Below, in pieces: positions 26,033 through 33,724 of a stretch of 64,000 nucleotides of DNA. Location of the stretch: NCBI RefSeq assembly GCF_013409865.1, contig NZ_JACCBM010000001.1, positions 3,658,001-3,722,000 of the forward strand. The letters run 5' to 3'. Under the pieces are notes generated by a model. That model made no database searches, was not told the DNA's origin, and saw only the letters and a program-made list of their open reading frames with translations. The position numbers and the translations under genes are program-made. Positions within the stretch are counted from its first letter, which is position 1, and every line of letters begins with the position of its first letter. The DNA is from Herbiconiux flava (GTDB lineage: Bacteria; Actinomycetota; Actinomycetes; Actinomycetales; Microbacteriaceae).

Positions 26033-27306
26033 GCCGTCACCGTCCTCTCCTGACGGCTCGCGCGCCGCAGCACGACGAGGTGGATTCCTAGACCTGCGAA
26101 CGGTCCCATACCGAGTGCGAGCACCGAGCGCAACTCGGTGCCGCCCTCGCCCTCGAGCGGCAGCAGCAGGAGCAGCACGGCGAGCGCCGTCGCCGCGAGC
26201 CACCCCAGCGAGAACCAGCGGTGCTTCTCGAGCGCGAGACAGAGAGCGCCCGTCAGGGTGAGCAGCGCGAGCATCGCGGCGGCGAGCACGAGCCAGGCGA
26301 CCGTCCAACCGCTGATGACGTAATCGGGGCCGTAGACGAGCGTGAGCAGCCACGGGCCGATCAGCCCGCCGAGCACCGCGCCGGCGACGGCGATCACGCC
26401 GATCAGCCGCGCCACCGGCGCGAGGGCCCGGAGCCCTGCCGAGCGGTTGTTCACGAAGTGCGCGATGGCGACGCCCTGGTAGGCGTTCAGCGGGATGAGC
26501 AGCGGCGCCCGGGTGAAGGTCACGGCGACCAGCAGAGCGGCGGCGGCCTCGTACTCGGCGCGGGTGGAGGTCAGCGTGAGGATGACGGGGAACCCCACCA
26601 CCAGCACGGCGCTCGACCCCGAGGCCAGGCAGGCGTGGCCGATGCGCTTCAGCAGGTCGCCGAGCCCCACGTCGCTGCGGGCCGAGGCCGCGCGGCGCAG
26701 GGTGGGCGAGAACAGCAGCCCGATCAGCCAGGCCACCGACGCGGCGCTGGCGGCCACGGCGAACCCCGCGACGCTGGCGGCGATCAGCGCGGCTCCGCCC
26801 ACCAGCACGATCCTGAGCGCCGAGTCGCCGATCACCAGCCGGGCGAAGGTGGACCACTCCAGGCGCCCGCCCAGGATGCCGACGATCGTCGCGTGGCCCG
26901 AGTACAGGGCGACCGAGCAGCTGAGCGGCACGGCCAGCCAGGCGTACTCCGCGCCGAGCACGGCCGGGCCCCACCACAGGCTCGAGGCCCAGAGCAGCAC
27001 GCCGAGGCCGACACCGACGGCGAGGCCCACGACCAGCAGCCGCGGCTCGCGGCGGTCGGCCCGGTCGAGGGTGTCGCTGACGTGCACGGCCCGGGTGGTC
27101 TCCGACGAGAGCCCGCCCAGGATGCCGTACCAGGCGAACAGGAACGACCAGAACGCCAGGAACGTCGTGGTGGCCGCCTGGTCGTCGCCGAAGGTCTTGG
27201 GAACGATGATGATCACCGCGAATCCGACGCCCGCCGAGATCAGCGACGCCACTCCCACGCCCACGAAGGAGCGCCGGCCGATGGTCGCCCGCGGCTCTCC
27301 GGTCAT
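26029..27306 (-). CDS. Polysaccharide flippase-like membrane protein (Wzx/MATE-type)
   Basis: Protein of 425 residues with about 12 hydrophobic segments starting at RSFVGVGVASLISAGVGFAVI. The spacing, the lack of large soluble domains and the location beside Wzy-like and GT2 genes fit the oligosaccharide flippase superfamily, which moves lipid-linked glycan across the membrane. Sequence motifs in this family are weak, so a general polytopic transporter remains possible. ATG 27306 follows a TATGCT box by eight bases. A longer frame upstream has no support. It forms an operon with the GT2 gene at 25268. Confidence 0.75.
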   Translation of the reverse strand: MTGEPRATIGRRSFVGVGVASLISAGVGFAVIIIVPKTFGDDQAATTTFLAFWSFLFAWYGILGGLSSETTRAVHVSDTLDRADRREPRLLVVGLAVGVGLGVLLWASSLWWGPAVLGAEYAWLAVPLSCSVALYSGHATIVGILGGRLEWSTFARLVIGDSALRIVLVGGAALIAASVAGFAVAASAASVAWLIGLLFSPTLRRAASARSDVGLGDLLKRIGHACLASGSSAVLVVGFPVILTLTSTRAEYEAAAALLVAVTFTRAPLLIPLNAYQGVAIAHFVNNRSAGLRALAPVARLIGVIAVAGAVLGGLIGPWLLTLVYGPDYVISGWTVAWLVLAAAMLALLTLTGALCLALEKHRWFSLGWLAATALAVLLLLLPLEGEGGTELRSVLALGMGPFAGLGIHLVVLRRASRQERTVTA

Positions 27307-27314
27307 AGCGTGCA

Positions 27315-27320
27315 AGCATA
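27315..27320 (-). promoter_or_regulatory. Putative -10 box of the flippase gene
   Basis: TATGCT on the minus strand is eight bases before ATG 27306. An overlapping TACTAT (27323-27318) is a second candidate. The region is shared with the divergent GT2 gene starting at 27362. Confidence 0.45.
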
Positions 27321-27361
27321 GTAGGCGCTCCCGGACGAGCCCCCGGGACGGAGAGGCACGA

Positions 27362-28258
27362 GTGTCAGACGAGGTCGTCGCGGTCGTCACCGCCTTCGCT
27401 CCGGGCCCCCGGCTCGCCGAGCTGGTGCAGAGCCTCGTCCCGCAGACGGCCCGCGTGATCGTGGTCGACGACAGCGGGGCACCGGATGCGCGTCCCGCCC
27501 TCCTCGCGGCCGAGAACGCCGGCGCCACCGTCCTCCGGCACTCCGTGAACCGCGGCATCGCGGCCGCCCTCAACACCGGCACTGCAGAGGCCCGCGCCGT
27601 TCCGGGCGCCCGCCACGTGATCACCTTCGACGAGGACTCCGCCGTCGGCGAGGGGTTCGTCGACGCTCTCGTCGCAGCGCTCGGCACCGCCCGCGGCGCC
27701 GGCATCCCCGCCGGTCTCGCCGCCCCCGCCGCGGTGTCGGGTCAGCCCGCGCCGGAGCTCCGCACGCAGCGCGGCATCCTGGTGGGCCGCACGCCCATCC
27801 AGTCGGGTCTCCTGGTGCCCTTCCGCACTCTCGACGCCGTCGGCGGCTTCGCCGAGGAGCTCTTCATCGACGGCGTCGACACCGACTACGCCCTGCGCGT
27901 CGCCCGCGCGGGGCTCATGGTGGTGCACGCCCGGGGCACCGAGCTCGGCCACAGCCTGGGCCGTCGGCACACGGCGACGATCGCCGGCCGCACCGTCGAG
28001 CTCACCCACAGCGCGCCGTTCCGCTACTACTACCTGGCCCGCAATCGGGTGCTGCTGAACCGACGCCGGCGCCTCTACCGCGGCTACCGTCCCCTGCGCG
28101 AGACGATCGCCGACCTCCGTCACCTCGTCATCGTCACCCTGTTCGTGCCGGGCCGGGGTGCACGACTGCTCGCGGCGGCCGCCGGCCTCGGGGACGGCTG
28201 GGCCGGACGCACCGGCCGCATCCCGCCCGCCGTGGAGGCCCGGCTGCGCCGGAGCTGA
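27362..28258 (+). CDS. GT2 family glycosyltransferase
   Basis: Protein of 298 residues from GTG 27362, preceded by GGAGAGG (27349-27355). It reads VVAVVTAFAPGPRLAELVQSL, VIVVDDSGAPDA, and VITFDEDSAV for the nucleotide-sugar site, with FIDGVDTDYALRVARAG as the second acidic motif, a pattern seen in rhamnosyltransferases and galactofuranosyltransferase-like GT2 enzymes. The C-terminal portion has FRYYYLARNRVLLNRRRR, common in wall rhamnosyltransferases. It is cytoplasmic and membrane-associated. The gene is divergent from the flippase gene. Confidence 0.87.
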   Translation: MSDEVVAVVTAFAPGPRLAELVQSLVPQTARVIVVDDSGAPDARPALLAAENAGATVLRHSVNRGIAAALNTGTAEARAVPGARHVITFDEDSAVGEGFVDALVAALGTARGAGIPAGLAAPAAVSGQPAPELRTQRGILVGRTPIQSGLLVPFRTLDAVGGFAEELFIDGVDTDYALRVARAGLMVVHARGTELGHSLGRRHTATIAGRTVELTHSAPFRYYYLARNRVLLNRRRRLYRGYRPLRETIADLRHLVIVTLFVPGRGARLLAAAAGLGDGWAGRTGRIPPAVEARLRRS

Positions 28259-28275
28259 CCCCGCCCGGCTCTCCC

Positions 28276-28291
28276 GGCCCTGACAGGGGCC
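28276..28291. other. Small GC hairpin between two GT2 genes
   Basis: GGCCC and GGGCC pair around TGACAG, 17 bases after the stop at 28258. There is no T-tract, so it is only a weak candidate for a terminator or transcript-end structure. Confidence 0.3.
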
Positions 28292-28297
28292 CGCCGC

Positions 28298-28303
28298 TAT
28301 GAT
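28298..28303 (+). promoter_or_regulatory. Putative -10 box of the DPM1-like GT2 operon
   Basis: TATGAT is followed by seven bases and ATG 28311. The box overlaps two upstream in-frame ATGs (28299 and 28302), which argues that these are not the translation start. Confidence 0.5.
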
Positions 28304-28310
28304 GGGCGAC

Positions 28311-29051
28311 ATGCCGACCGCCCTCGAACGCACGCTGATCGTGATGCCCGCGTTCAACGAGGAGGAGTCGGTCGCCGCCGTCGTGCGCGAGGTCTTCGCC
28401 ACGGTGCCCGGCGTCGCGGTGCTCGTGGTCGACGACGGCTCGCGCGACGCGACCGCGCGCGAGGCCACCGCCGCCGGCGCGACCGTGCTGCGGCTGCCGA
28501 TCAACCTCGGGGTGGGCGGCGCCATGCGCGCAGGCTTCAAGTACGCCATCCAGAACGGCTTCCGGAACGTGGTGCAGGTCGACTCCGACGGACAGCACGA
28601 CCCGGCCGGCATCGCGACCCTCGTCGACGAGCTCGAGCGCCACGACCTCGTGCTCGGCGCCCGGTTCGCCGGGGTGGGCGACTACGCCGTGCGCGGGCCG
28701 CGGCACTGGGCCATGAAGGTGCTCTCGGGCATCCTGAGCAGGCTCACGAAGACCCGGCTCACCGACACGACCTCGGGCTTCCGCGCCAGCGGGCCGCGCG
28801 CGGTCGCGCTGTTCGCCCAGCACTACCCCTCGGAGTACCTCGGCGACACCGTCGAGTCGCTCGTGATCGCCTCGCGGGCGAAGCTCACCGTCGCGCAGGT
28901 GCCCGTGGCCATGCGGCCGCGCGCCGGCGGCGTGCCCTCGCACAACCCCTACAAGGCGGCCGTCTACCTCGGCCGGGCCGGCATGGCGCTGTTCGTGGCG
29001 CTGATCCGCCCGCCCGTCACCTTCGTCGAGCCCGCCGCGGTGAGCGCATGA
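28311..29051 (+). CDS. DPM1-like GT2 glycosyltransferase (polyprenyl-phosphate sugar synthase type)
   Basis: Protein of 246 residues from ATG 28311. It reads TLIVMPAFNEEESVAAVVREV, VLVVDDGSRDAT, LPINLGVGGAMRAGFKYA and QVDSDGQHDPAGI, the classic dolichol/polyprenyl-phosphate mannosyl- or glucosyl-transferase pattern. A TTSGFRASGPRAV segment follows. Such enzymes charge polyprenyl phosphate with a sugar that GT-C enzymes use outside the membrane. Its stop overlaps the DUF2304 start (ATGA), a pairing that is common for this branch. In-frame ATGs at 28299 and 28302 lie within the -10 box. Confidence 0.9.
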   Translation: MPTALERTLIVMPAFNEEESVAAVVREVFATVPGVAVLVVDDGSRDATAREATAAGATVLRLPINLGVGGAMRAGFKYAIQNGFRNVVQVDSDGQHDPAGIATLVDELERHDLVLGARFAGVGDYAVRGPRHWAMKVLSGILSRLTKTRLTDTTSGFRASGPRAVALFAQHYPSEYLGDTVESLVIASRAKLTVAQVPVAMRPRAGGVPSHNPYKAAVYLGRAGMALFVALIRPPVTFVEPAAVSA

Positions 29052-29428
29052 GCACCGTCACCTACGTCTTCGGCATCGTCGCCGCGCTGATCGTGCTCGG
29101 TGTGGTGATCGAGTCGCTGCGCCGGCACCACCTGCGCGAGCGGCACGCCATCTGGTGGCTGCTGGCCGGCATCGTCGCCCTGATCATCGGCGTCTTCCCC
29201 GACCTGCTCGGCTGGGCCGCCTCGATCGTCGGCGTCACCGTGCCGACGAACCTCGTCTTCTTCCTCAGTATCGCGGTGCTGTTCCTGGTCTCCATCCAGC
29301 ACTCCGGCGAGCTGACCGAGCTCGAGAGCGAGACCCGCACGCTGGCCGAGTCGGTCGCGCTGCAGGACCTGCGCATCCGGGAGCTCGAGGCCGCCCTCGC
29401 CGAGATCGAGTCGCGAAGGAATCGATGA
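29048..29428 (+). CDS. DUF2304 small membrane protein
   Basis: Protein of 126 residues with three hydrophobic segments (about 3-21, 36-52, 61-82) and a C-terminal helical segment of about 40 residues, LTELESETRTLAESVALQ and onward, with coiled-coil character. DUF2304 proteins are typically encoded next to DPM1-like GT2 genes in surface glycan loci, where they may assist the transferase or sugar-lipid transfer. It is coupled to both neighbours by ATGA overlaps. Confidence 0.88.
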   Translation: MSTVTYVFGIVAALIVLGVVIESLRRHHLRERHAIWWLLAGIVALIIGVFPDLLGWAASIVGVTVPTNLVFFLSIAVLFLVSIQHSGELTELESETRTLAESVALQDLRIRELEAALAEIESRRNR

Positions 29429-31062
29429 CGTCCGCACCACCCGCGGCGGTCACCGCCGCCCCTGCCGCCACAGCCCCCGTCCCCCGTCCGGTCGGGCGCT
29501 GGCTGCTCCTCCCCTGGCTGCTGATCGCGCTGATGGGCACCCTGTGGGCCCTCGCGACCCCGATCGGCGGCTCCCCCGACGAGCCCGCCCACGTGGTGAA
29601 GGCGGGCTCCGTCGTGCGGGGCGAGCTGCTGCCCGAGACGATGATCCCGACCGGCGGCGTGCTGCACGTGCCGGCCGCGCTGGCGTTCGAGTACACCCAG
29701 AACTGCTTCGCCTTCTTCGCCGACACCCCGGCCTCTTGCGCGCCCGGGTTCAGCGGCGACCCCTCGGCACTCGTCGAGAGCTACTCGGCCGCGAGCCTGT
29801 ACAACCCCGTCTACTACTGGATGGTCGGCTGGCCCTCGCTCGCCCTGCCCGACATCTCGGGCATCTACGCGATGCGCATCGTCAGCGCCGTGATCACCTC
29901 GTTCTTCGTGGCGTCGTGCTTCTTCATGATCGGGTCGTGGAAGCAGCGCCGGCTGCCGACCATCGCCCTGCTCGCCGGGCTCACCCCCATCGCGGTCTAC
30001 CTGATGGGCACGGTCAACCCGAACGCCCTGGAGTACACCGGCGGGCTCGCCCTGTTCACCGCGATGCTCGGCATCGTGCTGCAGCCCGACCCGAGGCTCC
30101 TCGGCGGCCGGCTCACGATGGTGGTCGTGGCGGCGGCCCTCGTCTCCAACTCGCGGGGCATCTCGCCGCTCTGGGTGGCCGTGCTGCTCGCGGTGCCGCT
30201 GCTGCTGCTCGGCGGCCGGGAACTCGGGGCGCTGCTGCGGCGGCCGAGCGTGCTGGTGAGCATCCTGCTGATCGTGGCGTCGGCGCTGGCGAGCGCGTGG
30301 TGGACGCTGACGAGCAACTCGCTCGGCACCGCTCCGAGTGCCGGGCCCGCGACCCCGCCGGTGAACGAGGGCGTCGGGCTCAGCCCGGTCGAGGGGTTCT
30401 TCGGGCTGCTGGGCAACTTCTACCAGCAGCTGCGGCAGATGGTGGGCATCCTGGGCTGGCTCGACACGACGCTGCACCCCTCGGTCTACTGGGTGAGCTA
30501 CGTCATCTTCGCCCTGCTCGTCGTCGGCGTGCTCGTCTGGGTGCGCGGGCGGCGGCTGGTCTTCGTGATCGCGCTGGCCCTGGCGTTCTTCTTCCTGCCG
30601 CCGCTCGTGCAGGCGGTCTACGTCACCGCCGGCGGGTTCATCTGGCAGGGGCGGTACACGCTCATCCTGCTGATGACCTTCCTGCTCGGGATGGCCGCGG
30701 CCATCGCCACCTCACCGCGCTTCGACCGGCGCCCGCCGCGGGTGCTGCTCGGCTTCGTCGCCTGGCTGTTCGGTGCGGCGTGGGTCTACGCGACCGTCTA
30801 CGCCTTCGCGACCACGCTGCGCCGCTTCGCCTCGGGCTACAAGACCGACTGGCCGGCGATGCTCGAGCCGAGCGCCTGGGTGCCGCCGTTCGGCGCGATC
30901 CCGCTGATCATCGCCTTCGCGGTGGTGGCGGCGGCGTTCGCGCTGACCGTCGTGATCGTGGGGCGCGACCCGCGGTGGGTGGCGGCTCCGGCGACGTTCT
31001 CGCCCGACGGGCCGTTCGGGGCCGCGCCTGGGGGAGAAGTCAGCGCGCCTGTGCGTCTCTGA
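29425..31062 (+). CDS. DUF2142 membrane protein, probable GT-C glycosyltransferase
   Basis: Protein of 545 residues with about 11-12 membrane helices. After the first helix the loop reads GGSPDEPAHVVKAGSVVRGE; an acidic pair in the first outer loop is the usual catalytic mark of GT-C enzymes. This fits the preceding polyprenyl-phosphate sugar synthase, which would supply its donor. DUF2142 proteins have no firmly established substrate. The start ATG overlaps the DUF2304 stop. The 3' end overlaps the convergent gtrA gene by 23 bases. Confidence 0.85.
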   Translation: MTSAPPAAVTAAPAATAPVPRPVGRWLLLPWLLIALMGTLWALATPIGGSPDEPAHVVKAGSVVRGELLPETMIPTGGVLHVPAALAFEYTQNCFAFFADTPASCAPGFSGDPSALVESYSAASLYNPVYYWMVGWPSLALPDISGIYAMRIVSAVITSFFVASCFFMIGSWKQRRLPTIALLAGLTPIAVYLMGTVNPNALEYTGGLALFTAMLGIVLQPDPRLLGGRLTMVVVAAALVSNSRGISPLWVAVLLAVPLLLLGGRELGALLRRPSVLVSILLIVASALASAWWTLTSNSLGTAPSAGPATPPVNEGVGLSPVEGFFGLLGNFYQQLRQMVGILGWLDTTLHPSVYWVSYVIFALLVVGVLVWVRGRRLVFVIALALAFFFLPPLVQAVYVTAGGFIWQGRYTLILLMTFLLGMAAAIATSPRFDRRPPRVLLGFVAWLFGAAWVYATVYAFATTLRRFASGYKTDWPAMLEPSAWVPPFGAIPLIIAFAVVAAAFALTVVIVGRDPRWVAAPATFSPDGPFGAAPGGEVSAPVRL

Positions 31063-31582
31063 CGGCCTGCTCCGCGGCGGCCTGCTCCGCGGCGGCTTCC
31101 GCGGCCTCGCGGTTCTTCAGCGCCGTGAACCCGTCGGCGCGGTTCGGTGCGAACACCCAGTAGCGGTAGAGCAGGAAGCGGAACGCCGTCGCCAGCACCA
31201 GCCCGATCACGTTGCCCGAGATGTTGTCGGCCACGATGCTCGTGAGGCCGAGCAGGTAGTGCGAGACGTAGAGGCAGGCCAGCGAGATGCCGAGCCCGAG
31301 CACGGCGATCAGCGTGAACTCGGCCAGCTCGAGCAGGAAGTTCTTGCGGCGGTGGTCGCGGAAGGTCCAGTACCGGTTGCCGAACCAGGTGGCGAGCGTC
31401 GAGATGGCGACCGAGATGAACTTGCCGCCGAGCGGGGTCTCGTACCAGCCGTCGCCCAGGGCGCCCGACCAGAGCAGGTTCGACACGCTGAGGTCGATCA
31501 CGTAGCCGACCAGTCCGACGACCCCGAACTTCAGCGCGTAGCGCACCAGGCGCTCCCAGAGGTAGTCCCAGATCTTCTTCAC
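31040..31582 (-). CDS. GtrA-family membrane protein
   Basis: Protein of 180 residues from GTG 31582, chosen because AGAAGG lies eight bases upstream; a TTG at 31633 would add 17 residues and sits at the predicted transcription start. Four hydrophobic helices span about 15-140, beginning YALKFGVVGLVGYVIDLSVSNLL. GtrA-family proteins help flip or deliver polyprenyl-phosphate-linked sugars. The C-terminal 45 residues are soluble, with AAEAAAEQAAAEQA coded by a short repeat. It is convergent with the DUF2142 gene and divergent from the nucleotide-sugar dehydrogenase gene. Confidence 0.87.
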   Translation of the reverse strand: MKKIWDYLWERLVRYALKFGVVGLVGYVIDLSVSNLLWSGALGDGWYETPLGGKFISVAISTLATWFGNRYWTFRDHRRKNFLLELAEFTLIAVLGLGISLACLYVSHYLLGLTSIVADNISGNVIGLVLATAFRFLLYRYWVFAPNRADGFTALKNREAAEAAAEQAAAEQAVRDAQAR

Positions 31583-31634
31583 TATCGGTGCCTTCTGCGA
31601 GTCGATGCCGGGGCGCGCGTCCCGAGCCCTCAAA

Positions 31635-31656
31635 ATGATAACCGTCGCTGTATCCT
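31635..31656. promoter_or_regulatory. Overlapping divergent -10 boxes for gtrA and the nucleotide-sugar dehydrogenase
   Basis: TATCAT on the minus strand (31640-31635) would serve gtrA, and TATCCT on the plus strand (31651-31656) would serve the dehydrogenase. They are ten bases apart, so each promoter's -35 region overlaps the other's -10 region and the two transcripts could compete. The leaders are about 45 and 63 bases. Confidence 0.45.
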
Positions 31657-31726
31657 GCTCTTTGCTCTACCGCTGTCGACCAATCGTGTCGCAGCCGAAC
31701 ATCCCCTTACGAACGAGGTCAACCGC

Positions 31727-32932
31727 GTGTCATCGAAGTTCAGCAACGACGTCGTCGTCATCGGAGGCGGCGGTCACGTCGGCCTCCCCCTGGCCATCGC
31801 CCTCGCCGACCGCGGCTCGAAGGTCGTCGTCTACGACGTGAGCGAGCGCGCCGTCGAAGGTATCCTGGCCGGCCGCATGCCCTTCAGCGAGCCGGGCGCC
31901 GAGCCCGTGCTGCAGAAGGTGCTGGCCGACGGCATGTTCTCCGCCTCCACCGACGCGAGCGTCGTGGCCACCGCCGAGAACGTGGTCGTCGTCATCGGAA
32001 CCCCGGTCGACGAGCACCTCAACCCCGACCCGAACGCCATCCCCAAGGCGCTCGAGACCTGCATGCCGTTCTTCAGCGACGAGCAGCTGCTCATCCTCCG
32101 CAGCACCGTCTACCCGGGCGTCACCGCCCTCGTCGAGCGACGCCTCCGCGAGGCGGGCCTTTCCACCGAGGTCGCCTTCTGCCCCGAGCGCATCGCCGAG
32201 CACAAGGCGATGGAGGAGCTGTTCACGCTGCCGCAGATCGTGTCGAGCCGCACCGAGACCGGCCGGGCCCGCGCATCCGCTCTGTTCTCGACGCTGACCG
32301 ACCAGATCGTCGATCTCGAGCCCGAGGAGGCCGAGCTCGCGAAGCTGTTCACGAACACCTGGCGCTACATCAAGTTCGCGGCGGCCAACCAGTTCTACAT
32401 GATGGCCAACGACCGCGGGCTCGACTTCGAGAAGATCCGCAAGGGCCTGACCCACGACTACCCCCGCGCGAAAGACCTGCCCGGCCCCGGCTTCGCCGCC
32501 GGCCCGTGCCTGTTCAAGGACACCATGCAGCTCGCCGCCTTCAGCGACAACAAGTTCGCGCTCGGCCACTCGGCCATGCAGGTGAACGAGGGGCTGCCGC
32601 TCTACATCGTCACCCAGCTCGAGAAGCGGTTCGACCTCGAGAACCTCACCGTGGGCATCCTCGGCATGTCGTTCAAGGCCGGCTCCGACGACATCCGCTC
32701 GAGCCTGTCGTACAAGCTGCGCCGGGTGCTGAAGTTCCGGGCCAAGGCCGTCATCGGCACCGACCCCTACGTCACCGAGGAGACCGACGACACTCTGCTG
32801 CCGCTCGACGCCGTGCTCGAGAAGGCCGACATCCTCATCGTGGCCACCCCGCACAGCGAGTACAAGGGCCTCGTCACCGACAAGCCGGTGGCCGACGTCT
32901 GGAACCTCCTCGGCCAGGGAGTCGTGATTTGA
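31727..32932 (+). CDS. Nucleotide-sugar dehydrogenase (UDP-sugar 6-dehydrogenase family)
   Basis: Protein of 401 residues from GTG 31727, with a GAGG motif 7-10 bases upstream. The NAD domain begins VVVIGGGGHVGLPLAIALADRG. STVYPGVTALVE and the catalytic Cys261 in GPGFAAGPCLFKD are diagnostic. The central helix TNTWRYIKFAAANQFY and C-terminal GILGMSFKAGSDDIRSSLSYKL complete the three-domain layout. It oxidises C6 of a UDP- (or GDP-) sugar to a uronic acid with two NAD+. The substrate (glucose, GlcNAc, GalNAc or ManNAc) cannot be told here. It is coupled to a GT2 by a TTGA overlap. Confidence 0.93.
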   Translation: MSSKFSNDVVVIGGGGHVGLPLAIALADRGSKVVVYDVSERAVEGILAGRMPFSEPGAEPVLQKVLADGMFSASTDASVVATAENVVVVIGTPVDEHLNPDPNAIPKALETCMPFFSDEQLLILRSTVYPGVTALVERRLREAGLSTEVAFCPERIAEHKAMEELFTLPQIVSSRTETGRARASALFSTLTDQIVDLEPEEAELAKLFTNTWRYIKFAAANQFYMMANDRGLDFEKIRKGLTHDYPRAKDLPGPGFAAGPCLFKDTMQLAAFSDNKFALGHSAMQVNEGLPLYIVTQLEKRFDLENLTVGILGMSFKAGSDDIRSSLSYKLRRVLKFRAKAVIGTDPYVTEETDDTLLPLDAVLEKADILIVATPHSEYKGLVTDKPVADVWNLLGQGVVI

Positions 32933-33684
32933 CCGAGGGCCTACGCGCCTCGATCGTCATCCCCGCGTACAACGAGGGCGACGACATCGTCCCCGGTCTC
33001 GACCGCATCTTCGAGGCCGTGAAGCTCGACGCCGAGGTGCTCGTCGTCGTCGACGCCACGACCGACACCACGGTGCCCGTCGTCGAGGCCTACGCCGCGG
33101 CGGGGCGACCGAACCTCAAGGTACTGATCAACGACTACGGCCGGGGTCCTGCCTACGCCATCCGCTACGGCATCGACCACGCCACCAGCGAGACGGTCGT
33201 CGTCACCATGGCCGACGGCTGCGACGATCCGCGCCAGATCGACGACCTCGTGCGCCTGGTCGAGCGCGGCGTCGTCGTCGCGGCCGCCTCGCGCTACATG
33301 CCCGGCGGGCAGCAGGTGGGCGGCCCCCGCTTCAAGAGCTTCCTGTCACGGATGGCCGGCATCACCCTGCACGTGTTCACCAACGCCGGCACGCGGGACG
33401 CCACGAACTCCTTCAAGGCCTACAACGCCGAGTTCGTGCGGCAGGTCGGGATCGACTCCAAGGACGGCTTCGAGATCGGCCTCGAGCTCACGGCGAAGGC
33501 CAGACGGCTGCGGCTGCCGGTCGCCGAGATCCCGACGATCTGGCTCGACCGGGCCTTCGGCGAGTCGAACTTCAAGCTCGCGAAGTGGATCCCGAAGTAC
33601 CTGCGCTGGTACCGTTTCGCGTTCGGCCGCAAGCTCACCGTCGAGGAGCTGCGCGCCCTCACCGACGCCCCCACCACTCCCTGA
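32929..33684 (+). CDS. GT2 family glycosyltransferase (TTG start)
   Basis: Protein of 251 residues that starts with TTG 32929 inside a TTGA overlap with the upstream stop; GGGAG lies eight bases upstream and no ATG or GTG is available before the conserved ASIVIPAYNEGDDI. The polyprenyl-phosphate-sugar-synthase-like pattern is seen in LVVVDATTDTT, NDYGRGPAYAIRYGID, and VVTMADGCDDP, with a KDGFEIGLEL segment downstream. It lies between a nucleotide-sugar dehydrogenase and an epimerase, so it may use the uronic acid or epimerised sugar they produce. No membrane helix is present. Confidence 0.87.
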   Translation: MTEGLRASIVIPAYNEGDDIVPGLDRIFEAVKLDAEVLVVVDATTDTTVPVVEAYAAAGRPNLKVLINDYGRGPAYAIRYGIDHATSETVVVTMADGCDDPRQIDDLVRLVERGVVVAAASRYMPGGQQVGGPRFKSFLSRMAGITLHVFTNAGTRDATNSFKAYNAEFVRQVGIDSKDGFEIGLELTAKARRLRLPVAEIPTIWLDRAFGESNFKLAKWIPKYLRWYRFAFGRKLTVEELRALTDAPTTP

Positions 33685-33724
33685 TCACCACCACGCCGAA
33701 CACCCACCAGAAGGAACACATCAT

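Noticed and set aside
31583..31633. TTG start of GtrA at 31633
   Set aside because: It lies at the expected transcription start and has no ribosome site; GTG 31582 has AGAAGG upstream and directly precedes the conserved region.
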